Shown here: piece after piece, positions 9,114 to 17,863 of the stretch | Layout of the letters: every line of letters starts with the position of its first letter | Position numbering within the stretch: position 1 is the first letter of the stretch | Assembly: GCF_014132155.1 (NCBI RefSeq) | Contig: NZ_BLJQ01000005.1 | Span: 215,114 to 279,113, forward strand | Source of the DNA: Gluconobacter sp. Gdi | Lineage (GTDB): Bacteria > Pseudomonadota > Alphaproteobacteria > Acetobacterales > Acetobacteraceae | Reading direction: 5' to 3' | Length of the DNA: 64,000 nucleotides | The notes under the pieces: generated by a model | Seen by the model: the letters and a program-made list of their open reading frames with translations, nothing else | What the model was told of the DNA's origin: nothing | Database searches by the model: none | Translations under genes and position numbers: made by a program

Positions 9114-10565
9114 TCAGGACGGTTTGACCGCCTTCTGTAACGCCAGCCTATCCGGTTGCCCGCTCTCCGTTCGTGGAAGAGCATCGATCCAGACGGCAGT
9201 CACATCTGGCAGATTAGGGAAAACATTCCTCATCCACTTTGAAAGAACTTCGAGATTGAAATCTTCTGCGGTCACAAGAGCGACCCAGGGAGCAGGCAGC
9301 CCTTGAGCATCAGGTACGACAAACATCGCACCGTCTTTCACGCCGGGACACTCAAGAAGACGCGTATCCAGTCTATCCAGGTCAAACTTGTCACCGCCAA
9401 AGCTTATCAGATCATCTGCACGCCCTCTAAGATGCAACGTTCCGTCTGCATCCAGAAACCCGCTATCGCCCGGATAAAACCAGCCTTCCCTGAATTGTTC
9501 GGCAGTAGCAGCTGGATCAAGATCGTACCCGTCTACAACTCCTGTTCCGCTGACACGAATGCAACCCACGACACCCGTCGGGACACGCCGATGCTGCTCA
9601 TCCACAATCTCAAGACCAACCCACGGCAGCGGCTGACCCACCTCATCATCGGTGGACTGAGTATCCGTAGAGGCAATGGTCACAACGCCGCACTCATCCG
9701 CACCGTACACGACCTGCACATGCGGTGTGAGCGTCTGACGAATGGATGCACAGAGGGCTTTAGGCAGTTTTCCTCCAGCAACCGTTAGAAACAGATTGTC
9801 CAGCGGTTTCATACCGGGCGGAAGCCGAGAGAGTATTCCTTCGGCATGTCGTGGGGACACAACGGCTACAGTCGGGACATCCTGACTGAAGACAAGACCC
9901 AGTTCAGAACCGGTTACCATCTGAAGACGTGTTCCAGCCACAAGAGCCGACAGAATGATGAGGAATCCACTTGAAGTCTCTGCTCCAAGCGTTGGTAGGA
10001 CACGCAATCCCTCAGGGCGGTGACTATGAGACAGGATATCCTGAAACAGGAGATGGTAGACGGCCGTTTCGACGTATCGCGATGTCAGGGCGATGCGGCG
10101 TGCATCCTGGCTCGTTCCACCAGCTACAGAGTAACGGACAACATCTTCAGGCTGTACCGCAATGGTTTCTACACAGTCTGAACCTGTCTGACAGACATGT
10201 TCGAACCATGCCTCATTCAGTACCAGAGATTGCTGGTCGAGCCCTTCAACGGGCTCATCAAGCAACACGATATCCGGTGACAGGATTTTCACAGAGCGGT
10301 GGAAATTTGCATCCACATATCCCGGCAGTGATGCCGAGGGTATTCCGAGACGGGACAGAGCGAGAATGAAAACCCAGTGTCTGTACGGATGTTCGCAACG
10401 AATAGCCACAACAGACGGGACAAGATCCCGAAGCTGAAACAGTGCGAAGGCCACTCGGCTAACATCCTGGGAAAGTTGACCGAAACTCGCTTCCCCCTCA
10501 AACCAGCTCATCGCAAGTGAGGCCGGCTGTCCGGCAGCATATTTCAGGGCCAGACGTTCAAACAT
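9114..10565 (-). CDS. AMP-binding (acyl/aryl-CoA ligase-like) protein with degenerate active site
   Basis: A 483-residue ANL-superfamily protein, first gene of the PKS operon. The overall fold signature is clear: YGADECGVV (288-296), GWFYPGDSGFLDADG (361-375), LRGRADDLISFGGDKF (379-394) and PRTESGQPDR (464-473). Two key sites are abnormal. The A3 phosphate-binding loop, normally YTSGTTGxPKG, reads YSVAGGTSQDARRI (145-158), and the catalytic A10 lysine is Gln470 (SGQ instead of SGK). Loss of that lysine usually abolishes or cripples the adenylation half-reaction, so the protein may be a binding or transfer partner, or may use another chemistry. The reading frame is intact and dense, which argues against a pseudogene. 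The ATG at 10565 is preceded by GAGGAATAGG in the short leader behind the hairpin at 10619-10655. Substrate is unknown. Confidence 0.75.
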   Translation of the reverse strand: MFERLALKYAAGQPASLAMSWFEGEASFGQLSQDVSRVAFALFQLRDLVPSVVAIRCEHPYRHWVFILALSRLGIPSASLPGYVDANFHRSVKILSPDIVLLDEPVEGLDQQSLVLNEAWFEHVCQTGSDCVETIAVQPEDVVRYSVAGGTSQDARRIALTSRYVETAVYHLLFQDILSHSHRPEGLRVLPTLGAETSSGFLIILSALVAGTRLQMVTGSELGLVFSQDVPTVAVVSPRHAEGILSRLPPGMKPLDNLFLTVAGGKLPKALCASIRQTLTPHVQVVYGADECGVVTIASTDTQSTDDEVGQPLPWVGLEIVDEQHRRVPTGVVGCIRVSGTGVVDGYDLDPAATAEQFREGWFYPGDSGFLDADGTLHLRGRADDLISFGGDKFDLDRLDTRLLECPGVKDGAMFVVPDAQGLPAPWVALVTAEDFNLEVLSKWMRNVFPNLPDVTAVWIDALPRTESGQPDRLALQKAVKPS

Positions 10566-10618
10566 AGTGCGTCAACCTATTCCTCGGAACTCTATGAAAA
10601 CCCTGCAACTAAAAAGAA

Positions 10619-10655
10619 GGAAGTGACGTGCGCCTTGAAAACGCACGTCACTTCC
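10619..10655 (-). terminator. Strong rho-independent terminator between Hint adhesin and PKS operon
   Basis: Perfect 14-bp stem (GGAAGTGACGTGCG against its complement) with a 9-nt loop. It is followed on the minus strand by TTCTTTTTAG and flanked on the plus strand by TTTTC, so it could work in both directions. It lies just downstream of the Hint/adhesin gene stop and separates its transcript from the AMP-ligase/PKS/FAAL/heptosyltransferase operon, leaving only about 53 nt before the ligase start. Confidence 0.9.
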
Positions 10656-10682
10656 TTTTCGTTCAAATATCCAAGTGGTTTT

Positions 10683-12863
10683 TCAAGATGCAACGACGGC
10701 TACAGCGTCATTTTCATCATCAAGCACATATGGGCCTGCATTCTTCACTTCGATCGTCAGCACAGAGATCGAAAGATCCTGACGGGCTGGAAGGTTCAAA
10801 AGGGCATTGCCATTTGTCCAGCGGACGCCGCCTTCTTCACGGTTATTCCAACCAGACAGGTTGTCTTCCGTGACGTGTGCCGTAAGGCTCTTCTGACCAT
10901 TGCCCGCCCAGAGACTGATGTTGCCAACCAAAACGCCAAGATAACGACGATCATCAACCATCGGACCGAAGACATCAGCCGGGCGAGATGCACGGGAAAC
11001 GATGTAAACTTCGTCAATACCGGCAGGAAGCATGAAAACGAAATCTCCGTTTTCTGCGCGACGTGCCGGATTAATCCGATGACCTGCAGAGGTTACAAGA
11101 TGAAGATTGGCGTCTTCGGTCAGAACGACAGGCTTGCGCTGGTCTGGAAGAGACATTTCAACAGCACGCTCTTCAAGGGTGCGATAAATCGGCTCAACCA
11201 GATCACGCGTTACCGCCAGCGGGGCTGCTGAATCGACACTCCATTCGCGGGTCGGACCACTGACAAGACGGACAATACCACCCTGCTGGCCAAACTCACG
11301 ACGATTTCCTGTATCCAGATAGCTTTCGCTGAGCGCACCATTGGACCACAGAATGGAGTGGCTTTCCGTTTCAACGTGGAAGTATTCGTAGTTCGTCATT
11401 GTCAGATCGTAGAAGACGCTACGGCCATTGACGAGCATACGGGCTGGAACGAAACGCCCTTCGAAATACAGGCAGTGCTCGGGTGTAACCACAAGGTCCT
11501 GATGAGGAACCCCAGGGGAAATCGCATCCTTGAGAATACGGACAGGATAGCCAGCCTGATCAACCGGCAGATCCGCCCGAACCTGCGCCGTTCGATGACC
11601 AACCCACGTCACAGGCTGAACGACTTCGCGGCCGGCAACATACGTCAGCACGCGATCACCGATTTTGAGCTCTTCGACAACCTTCTCCCCGCTCTCTGTG
11701 CGGATCAGCGTACCTGCACAGAAGCAGACGAAAGTTGCAATGGTGCTGCCATCAACAGGGTCACGACCCAGCACGAAGTAATCGGTGCTCTTGAATGCTC
11801 CACCAAACGTCGTCTGCCAGGTGCTGCCACCTTCGGAAATCGTGAGAGTATTGCCATCCAGTTTGACTGTGCCGCCCGACACATAGGACAGCGTATCAAC
11901 ATCGATGACAGCGCCCTGAACCACCTGCGTTCCGGCAAGAACAGCACCAGCCGCAACCGTAAGCGAACCACCAGAAGAAACAGTAACATTGAGGGATGTT
12001 GCGCCAGAGGCAACAATCTCATTGCCACCCTGCAGAACAGTTCCGCCCGAAACCGTCCCACCAGACAGCACACTCTCGGTACCGCCGGAAGATACAGTGA
12101 CGTTAGAAGCCGCTGCCCCGCTGGAAACGGTCAGTTTTCCTCCAGCAGCAACAACAGCGCCTCGGAGAACGGCTGCAGCATTCAGAAGGACATTACCACC
12201 CGAAACGGTTGTTGCGCTGACGATCGCGCCACTGCTGGCTACCGTCGTTCCACCGGAACCTACAACCGTCCCGGTCGTCACAGCACCGGTATAAAGATTC
12301 TGAACACCACCGCTGTTGACGGTATCGCTAATCGTCAGGCCACCCGCAGAAACGTACTGCGTCCCCTGGATCAGGGATCCCTTGTCCGTACCGCCGCTCG
12401 TGAGGGTTTCGGTAGCACCCGTATGAACGACGCCGCCCGAGACGAAGCCAGCTCCACTCAGATCTGTCAGCCCCTTGGACGTCAGGATCGCAGAAGCAGA
12501 GGCGTTGAGGGACTGATCTCCGACCAGCAACCCGCCGCCGGAGGCTATGTTGTAATTGTTAATTGTTCCACCGTTGAAAGCCAGCGCCGCAGCTGAATTT
12601 CCAACAGTTACTCCACTAATAATACCGCCAGATGCAAGAACAGCACCAGCAGACGTCGCAGACAAATTCGTCCCGACATCACCAGACTGAGCTATAATAG
12701 CGCCATATTGAGCAGCCGTAGCGCCCGATAGCGTATTATTTATTAGAAAATACGATTCATTTATAGTTACATTTCCAGAAGCATCCGTTGAGGTGGAACC
12801 TGATATTGTTCCTCCATTACCAACATAGACACTTCTATGAGTGTAGCTCGTTCCGCCAGCCAT
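10683..12863 (-). CDS. AIDA-type strand-loop-strand repeat protein with C-terminal Hint domain
   Basis: A 726-residue protein. The ATG at 12863 is chosen because GGAGG sits about 8 nt upstream; an in-frame ATG five codons earlier lacks this spacing. Residues about 1-345 are low-complexity Gly/Ser/Thr/Val repeats of the form VSSGGTxxVxSGGxxxxxxV, the strand-loop-strand beta-solenoid units that Aah/TibC heptosyltransferases modify. Residues about 378-530 form a Hint (Hedgehog/intein) domain, with nucleophile Cys380 in VCFCAGTLIRT, TPEH (His463) and the conserved tail LSESYLDTGNR. A further roughly 200-residue C-terminal region is shared with the proteins at 20289-22220 and 63844-64000. No N-terminal signal peptide or beta-barrel is visible, so export route is unknown. 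Family knowledge predicts autoproteolytic thioester chemistry at the Cys; whether it cleaves, ligates or attaches a lipid is not shown. A strong terminator follows. Confidence 0.88.
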   Translation of the reverse strand: MAGGTSYTHRSVYVGNGGTISGSTSTDASGNVTINESYFLINNTLSGATAAQYGAIIAQSGDVGTNLSATSAGAVLASGGIISGVTVGNSAAALAFNGGTINNYNIASGGGLLVGDQSLNASASAILTSKGLTDLSGAGFVSGGVVHTGATETLTSGGTDKGSLIQGTQYVSAGGLTISDTVNSGGVQNLYTGAVTTGTVVGSGGTTVASSGAIVSATTVSGGNVLLNAAAVLRGAVVAAGGKLTVSSGAAASNVTVSSGGTESVLSGGTVSGGTVLQGGNEIVASGATSLNVTVSSGGSLTVAAGAVLAGTQVVQGAVIDVDTLSYVSGGTVKLDGNTLTISEGGSTWQTTFGGAFKSTDYFVLGRDPVDGSTIATFVCFCAGTLIRTESGEKVVEELKIGDRVLTYVAGREVVQPVTWVGHRTAQVRADLPVDQAGYPVRILKDAISPGVPHQDLVVTPEHCLYFEGRFVPARMLVNGRSVFYDLTMTNYEYFHVETESHSILWSNGALSESYLDTGNRREFGQQGGIVRLVSGPTREWSVDSAAPLAVTRDLVEPIYRTLEERAVEMSLPDQRKPVVLTEDANLHLVTSAGHRINPARRAENGDFVFMLPAGIDEVYIVSRASRPADVFGPMVDDRRYLGVLVGNISLWAGNGQKSLTAHVTEDNLSGWNNREEGGVRWTNGNALLNLPARQDLSISVLTIEVKNAGPYVLDDENDAVAVVAS

Positions 12864-13280
12864 GCCTAATTCCTCCATCTCTAGAAGAGTTAAGCATTTA
12901 TTAACGAATTATATATTGTTAATCCGTGCTCAGCGCCGGAATCGAACATAGAAGATATTGTTAATTTTAATCAATGCCCATGTTGATATAAAAAAAAACT
13001 CAATAACTATGAATTAACGATAAACCTAAATTTCTGCTGTTTTCCGTCGTAAACTACTCGTTATCTAAGCTCTATATTCCATAATACCCCCAAAAAATCA
13101 TTACTTTTTGCTCTACATCAATTCAGAGTCTTGTGGTCACACTAATTTTGGACACCTCAAGTCCTGATTTACTTTCCTAGAACGCAAAGGATTTCAATCC
13201 GGCTTTAAGATCGGAATATCGATGCCCCGAGGTGCCACGAATGCCATCAGAACGGCATCTACGATCTCCCAGCAATCAGG
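12864..13280. other. Intergenic gap upstream of the Hint adhesin
   Basis: About 417 nt between rsgA and the Hint/adhesin gene, both on the minus strand. The half nearest the adhesin (12890-13110) is strongly AT-rich and probably carries its promoter, but no clear -35/-10 pair can be fixed by eye. The half nearest rsgA contains a 28-codon open stretch in frame after the rsgA stop (13194-13277) with no recognisable homology. No RNA gene or intact repeat was recognised. Confidence 0.5.
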
Positions 13281-14312
13281 TCAGTCGTGACGCTTCGCTT
13301 TCCGCGCTTCTCGATTAAGACGGAGTTGCTCCCGCCGCTCCGCTCTCCGTCCGGCCGGGTTTTTCTGCTGCTGAACTGCAATTTCACGTGTCATCTTTAG
13401 CCAGTTATTCCAGCGGCGCTCATCAAGCCTTCCGTCTTCACATGCCTCTCGAACTGCACAGCCTGGCTCGCCTTCATGTTGGCAATTGCGGAAACGACAC
13501 TGTTGCGCCAGCTCTTCAATCTCAGCAGCAAAGTCTCCGAACGCAGCAGCGAGGCCTTCCGTTGCATTAACCATCCCCAGTTCACGCATTCCAGGCGTGT
13601 CGATCAGAAGGCCACCTGACGGGAGACTGACCATCTCCCTATGAGTCGTTGTGTGCCTGCCCTGCCCGTCATACTCAGATACCGCTCCCGTGGCGGCATA
13701 ATCAGTTTTCAGCAAAGCATTCAGCAGCGTCGACTTTCCTGCACCCGAACTCCCCACCATGACACCGGTGCGCTGCCCATCAAGATACGCAGCAATTTCC
13801 TCAAGGCCCTGCCCTTGAACAGAAGATACAATCCTGAGATCAACCTCAGGCGCACAGGCCTGCACTTCAGCCGCAACCTGCTCCACATCCTCACACAAAT
13901 CAGCTTTTGTGAGAACAATGACGGGCTTTGCGCCACTTTCTCTTGTCAGCGCCAGATAGCGTTCAAGACGGGAAAGATTGAAGTCCGCCCCCGTCGTCAT
14001 CACAAGAAAGGCCACGTCAATATTGGCAGCAATCACTTGCGACTGGGTGCGTTTGCCAACTTCTTTGCGGACAAAGCAGGATGTGCGCGACAAAACAGCT
14101 TGAATGGTGCCGCGTCTCTCATAAAATCTCGGCTGGCAAACCACCCAATCTCCAATCGCAGGCCGATCCAATGGATCCGAAGTATGCAGGAGCCTCCCTG
14201 CTGTGTCAGCCTGGATCAGTCCGCTCTCGGTAATAACCCCAAGAAGGCCACGCTGCTGCGCCACGACACGACCGAGGATCAGGTCACTTCCAGAATAAGG
14301 CTGGAAGGCCAA
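13281..14312 (-). CDS. rsgA: Ribosome small-subunit-dependent GTPase A
   Basis: A 343-residue circularly permuted GTPase that checks late maturation of the 30S subunit and releases assembly factors. An N-terminal OB-fold covers about 1-85. The G motifs follow in the permuted order typical of the family: TKAD (135-138, G4), GSSGAGKS (187-194, G1) and DTPGMREL (238-245, G3). The C-terminal zinc knuckle is complete (Cys272, Cys277, His279, Cys285 in CRFRNCQHEGEPGC), followed by a basic tail rich in Arg and Lys. Length and layout are normal. It stands alone on the minus strand, with about 540 nt of non-coding sequence upstream, so it is probably monocistronic. Confidence 0.96.
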   Translation of the reverse strand: MAFQPYSGSDLILGRVVAQQRGLLGVITESGLIQADTAGRLLHTSDPLDRPAIGDWVVCQPRFYERRGTIQAVLSRTSCFVRKEVGKRTQSQVIAANIDVAFLVMTTGADFNLSRLERYLALTRESGAKPVIVLTKADLCEDVEQVAAEVQACAPEVDLRIVSSVQGQGLEEIAAYLDGQRTGVMVGSSGAGKSTLLNALLKTDYAATGAVSEYDGQGRHTTTHREMVSLPSGGLLIDTPGMRELGMVNATEGLAAAFGDFAAEIEELAQQCRFRNCQHEGEPGCAVREACEDGRLDERRWNNWLKMTREIAVQQQKNPAGRRAERREQLRLNREARKAKRHD

Positions 14313-14850
14313 CGCCGTTTCAGCATTCCAGCCATAAGATGCCAGTATAGTCAGGGATGTTCTCTTTCGTTCACACTTGGGTCTCTTCCCGCTTTATTAG
14401 CACTATCCCGAGGTTTTCACATGCTTCTTATCAGCAATAAAACCGTGATGCATAAGAAGCGCATCACTCCTCTCTCCGAGAATAGCGCTCTCCCTACCGA
14501 AAACCATTTACCCTGCATGCACCCTGTCGGAAGTCCGAACGGTGACGGCACTTGCGCTTGGCATCTCAACGAAGCAGAGTTTTTGAAACTCACCACATTA
14601 TAGAATAAAACATTATTGAAACTTAAAAAAATACAGAGAACCAAGTTACTAATTATTTTTATTTCGTTTCTTAATGCGTCACCAAAGAAAATAATTTGAA
14701 ATCTTGAAACACAAAATACTGTTTTATTTTTAAAAATAAAACAGGTTACGATTTCGTTATGGATATTGATCGGCAATGCCACTCAATCGAGGTCCATGAA
14801 AAGATCACTCCAGGAAACGACCTGGTGCCACATAAAAGGAAATCCATGTG
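14313..14850. other. Divergent intergenic region between rsgA and a TonB-dependent receptor
   Basis: About 540 nt with no credible gene. It must hold the promoters of both divergent flanking genes. The stretch from 14590 to 14760 is AT-rich and contains a perfect 26-nt palindrome, listed separately. The open frame across 14417-14782 on the minus strand has no recognisable family, crosses AT-rich DNA and was not called. Confidence 0.5.
14719..14744. repeat. Perfect 26-nt palindrome upstream of a TonB-dependent receptor
   Basis: CTGTTTTATTTTT followed directly by its exact reverse complement, with no spacer, about 105 nt before the receptor start at 14851. Possible roles are a regulator binding site, a small terminator (U-rich on both strands) or a transcript-end hairpin. 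The symmetry is directly visible; the role is not known. Confidence 0.6.
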
Positions 14851-17256
14851 ATGCGCTCTCGTGCCTGTAAAATCCGAGCGTTGAATCAGCGCCTCCTCGT
14901 CATGACCTGCCTCGGAACCAGTGTGCCAGCCGGAATCATTGACGCTCTCTCTCTTTCGGAAGCTCAGGCTGCGACCACGGAGCAGGAGACGAAAAAATCA
15001 GCGCCCCATCGTGAAGCGCGCTCACGTTCACATGCTATTCCCACACTTTCTGAGCACCCCAAACCGCAGCATAAACGTACGGAAATCAATTCCACCACAG
15101 ATGAAACCGTTCATGTATCCAGCGTGCACCGTAGCCGCGGCGGCGGAATGATGCGCGTTGAAACAGCACCTTATGCAGTACAAACCATTACAAAATCATT
15201 TATTGATATGCGCAGCCCAACAAGCACTGCGCTGGAGCTCGTTCGCAACCTACCAAGCGTTAATATCGCCGTTACTGATACTTCCGGCCTGCAAGGTGGT
15301 CGCATTCAGAGCCGAAGCCTTACTGATGCCGATATGGCGCTGATGATTGATGGCGGCCCTGCAGCCAGCGCAGCCTATATGGCAGAAAACGTTGAATCCG
15401 AAGACGTTGACAGCGTCAGCATGCTGCCAGGATCATCTCCGATTGACCTTCCCGTGACGTCCGCAGCAGCAGGTGTTTTGAATCAGGCCACTCATGATCC
15501 CCAACACAAATTTGGGGGAACGATGGACTTTTCCTATGGCACAAACAATCTGGCGCGCCAGTTCATCCGCCTTGAGTCGGGAGACATAGGTAACACAGGC
15601 AGCAGGGGATTTGTTTCCTTTGCCCACACCCATGCTCGATCATGGTTTGGGGGCGGCCGCAACGAGAAGATCCATGTAGACGTTGGCGTCCGAAAAGACT
15701 GGGCCAATGGCTCATATGCCCGCGCCTTCATGGGCTGGAACCTTGAAGACTTTGTTGTCGATACATATGGCACAGCTACACAGTTTTATAATTTCAAGCG
15801 GACCGGAAACAGCTATGGGCGCAAAGCTGAGTTCGACCCGGTTAATAACGATTACTGGAAGAACAACATCAACCATTGGATGCAGCTTTTTCTTACTGCC
15901 CCAATGCACGTTGTCATAACGCGACGTCTACACCTTGACCTTCGCCCCTACTATAACTGGGGTCGCGGATGGAGCGGAAGCGCCGGAGCCTTTTCAAGCG
16001 CGACGAGCGGGAACACCCACAAATCAGGCGTGCCTGTTGCCACGGGAACTCCAGTAACTAGTTTCTTTTTGCAAGATGGGGCATTCAGTGTAGGTGCAAC
16101 TGCAATCCTGGGTTACGATATTGATAAGCATAACCACTTCGAACTGGGCTACTGGTATCAAAATCAGGATTATACCCAGCACTTTCCAAGCAGCGTAACA
16201 ACAGCTGAGGGTGCCAATCCCAGCCCCAATGATGCTACTTACCAGATCTATCGGAATGGCAACCGTGTCTATCCTGGCAATACAGCGGGTTTCGAAGTTC
16301 ATTCGATATTTTTTCAGGACACAGCGAAATACTTTCACGACCGCCTTCTGGTGAACGCCGGCTTCAAATATGTCATGTCCAATGTCTGGTACATCGTTTA
16401 TCCAAGCAGGAGACAGCTCGGACAAAACCTGACTGCGCCACTTCCTCACGTATCCATCAGCTATCACTTTAATGACCATCACCAGATCTACCTGAATGCA
16501 GAAGGTGATTTCCGGCAACCCTCATCCTCGGCAGTAGCTAATACCAATATTGATGGAACATTGCCGAAAAATCAGTACTCAATTAAAGAAGAATTAGGGT
16601 ACCGATATAACGATAAATATTTTATTGTTGATCTTGATCTTTTTAACTACAATATCACGAACCGACTTTTGTCTACTTATGTCGGAAATAACCAGACCGG
16701 TGTCGTCAATGCTGGCAACCAAACCGCACGCGGCGTGGACCTGATGGTATCAACACAACCAATTTATGGCTTAAGCCCCTATTTTTCGCTCGAATATCTC
16801 AGCGCGACGACAGATACGAATATCGCAGCCTCGGATATTTATGGAAATCTCACAGCCTTCGCGAGCAAGGGCAAACAGGCTCCCCTGGCTCCACATTTTA
16901 TGGCGAACTTTGGGCTAACGTACACTTACAAAGGCATTTTTGCCAATGGGGCCCTGCATTACACCGGCCCACAATCAACAACTCTTGCAGGCGACCAGCG
17001 TATGCCTGGCTATTTCACAAATACGCTCTCGTTAGGTTATCATTTCAAGCCTCTGTGGCATGCAAAATCACCGACCATCCGGCTAAACTTCACCAATCTT
17101 ACGGGGGCCATTTTAAGAACCGGAGTAGTTGGCGTTGGAACAAACGCAAGTCAGGTGCGCCTCATGAACGGCAACCTTTCAAACCTGGGTTCGGGCGCTC
17201 AATTTATTCTTGAGCCTCGCTTTACAGTTACAGGAACAGTTTCAACGGCTTTCTAA
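14851..17256 (+). CDS. TonB-dependent outer-membrane receptor
   Basis: An 801-residue outer-membrane transporter for an unknown ligand (the family takes up iron chelates, cobalamin and some sugars). AAAAGGA lies 10 nt before the ATG at 14851; a GTG immediately before it (14848) is an alternative. The N-terminus is a signal sequence ending near EAQA (about residue 40), followed by a plug region (about 75-215, with VETAPYAVQTITKSFID and a degenerate SMLPGSSPIDLP) and a C-terminal barrel of alternating aromatic strands ending in ...FTVTGTVSTAF with a terminal Phe. It stands alone, with large gaps on both sides and a hairpin downstream. No iron-box was recognised upstream, so substrate cannot be assigned. 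Confidence 0.85.
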   Translation: MRSRACKIRALNQRLLVMTCLGTSVPAGIIDALSLSEAQAATTEQETKKSAPHREARSRSHAIPTLSEHPKPQHKRTEINSTTDETVHVSSVHRSRGGGMMRVETAPYAVQTITKSFIDMRSPTSTALELVRNLPSVNIAVTDTSGLQGGRIQSRSLTDADMALMIDGGPAASAAYMAENVESEDVDSVSMLPGSSPIDLPVTSAAAGVLNQATHDPQHKFGGTMDFSYGTNNLARQFIRLESGDIGNTGSRGFVSFAHTHARSWFGGGRNEKIHVDVGVRKDWANGSYARAFMGWNLEDFVVDTYGTATQFYNFKRTGNSYGRKAEFDPVNNDYWKNNINHWMQLFLTAPMHVVITRRLHLDLRPYYNWGRGWSGSAGAFSSATSGNTHKSGVPVATGTPVTSFFLQDGAFSVGATAILGYDIDKHNHFELGYWYQNQDYTQHFPSSVTTAEGANPSPNDATYQIYRNGNRVYPGNTAGFEVHSIFFQDTAKYFHDRLLVNAGFKYVMSNVWYIVYPSRRQLGQNLTAPLPHVSISYHFNDHHQIYLNAEGDFRQPSSSAVANTNIDGTLPKNQYSIKEELGYRYNDKYFIVDLDLFNYNITNRLLSTYVGNNQTGVVNAGNQTARGVDLMVSTQPIYGLSPYFSLEYLSATTDTNIAASDIYGNLTAFASKGKQAPLAPHFMANFGLTYTYKGIFANGALHYTGPQSTTLAGDQRMPGYFTNTLSLGYHFKPLWHAKSPTIRLNFTNLTGAILRTGVVGVGTNASQVRLMNGNLSNLGSGAQFILEPRFTVTGTVSTAF

Positions 17257-17280
17257 GGTATTCCAGGAGTATCTGATTAA

Positions 17281-17325
17281 ACTGAGTTCTGTTTCCCTGA
17301 ATACCTCAGCCAGACAGAACTCAGT
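17281..17325 (+). terminator. Hairpin downstream of TonB-dependent receptor
   Basis: ACTGAGTTCTGT and its exact complement ACAGAACTCAGT are separated by 21 nt, beginning 25 nt after the receptor stop. Position suits a transcript end, but there is no T-run and the loop is long, so it may be only an RNA-stabilising hairpin or a DNA repeat. Confidence 0.45.
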
Positions 17326-17357
17326 CAAAGACATCTCATGTGGCGGTCTGGCGCATC

Positions 17358-17385
17358 AGAAGTGGACTATCATTGGTCCACTTCT
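17358..17385. repeat. Perfect 10-bp inverted repeat
   Basis: AGAAGTGGAC, an 8-nt spacer, then GTCCACTTCT. It follows the receptor's terminal hairpin by 32 nt. It has no T-run, so it is not a classical terminator. It might be a mobile-element end or a binding site. The role is unknown. Confidence 0.5.
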
Positions 17386-17863
17386 CTGTCCCAAGCGAGG
17401 ATGTTCCCGGTGTAGGCGGTCCAAAATAATTATCTCTTGCTCAAGGCATATCGCGTGCTCTGAACCATGACCGCCAGCTAGACATGCACAAATGCCCAGA
17501 GCCTCGGCGCTGCTTTTCTGTTCGGTTTCATTGATGGCTGAGCGACTGGCGGGAGCGCCCTTGACTGCCCGTAATACTATAGATTTGGCCGATATTTTCC
17601 CAGCCTACAGATAAAAACACAAAGACCGCTTCTCCTGCCGTCTTTTTCTACTCAATATCCCAGATAAAAATTCTTATCAGACCACTTCGTAAAGTATCTA
17701 TCATTTAATAAAATGCCACATAGATTTTAAATGGACCTCCTCAATAGGCAAAATCGCACTGTGAAATCCATAAGACGGAGTGCACCGATTTAACAAAGAA
17801 TTACACTTTTTTCAGTTCCAAATAAATAAGCTACTTGCCTCCTTCAAAAAATAGGCAAAAAGA

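Larger units (their letters stand above)
17257..17863. other. Intergenic region with two perfect hairpins, otherwise no gene
   Basis: About 600 nt between the receptor and the antiporter, both on the plus strand. It carries two inverted repeats, listed separately, in its first 130 nt. The middle part (17400-17620) has higher G+C and short broken frames that look like decayed coding sequence, but no family could be recognised. The final 200 nt are AT-rich and probably hold the antiporter promoter. Confidence 0.45.

Noticed and set aside
11750..12560. Direct repeats that might suggest a CRISPR array
   Set aside because: The repetition is at the protein level (strand-loop-strand units), with variable DNA and no constant repeat/spacer lengths.
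11358..12596. Long plus-strand open frame of 412 codons opposite the repeat adhesin
   Set aside because: It is antisense to the Gly/Ser/Thr/Val repeat and Hint coding sequence, has no domain signature, and its openness follows from the repeated codon pattern of the real gene.
13641..14603. 320-codon plus-strand open frame opposite rsgA
   Set aside because: It covers the well-supported rsgA gene on the other strand and shows no recognisable protein features.
14417..14782. 121-codon minus-strand open frame upstream of the TonB receptor
   Set aside because: AT-rich, contains the 26-nt palindrome and shows no family signature.
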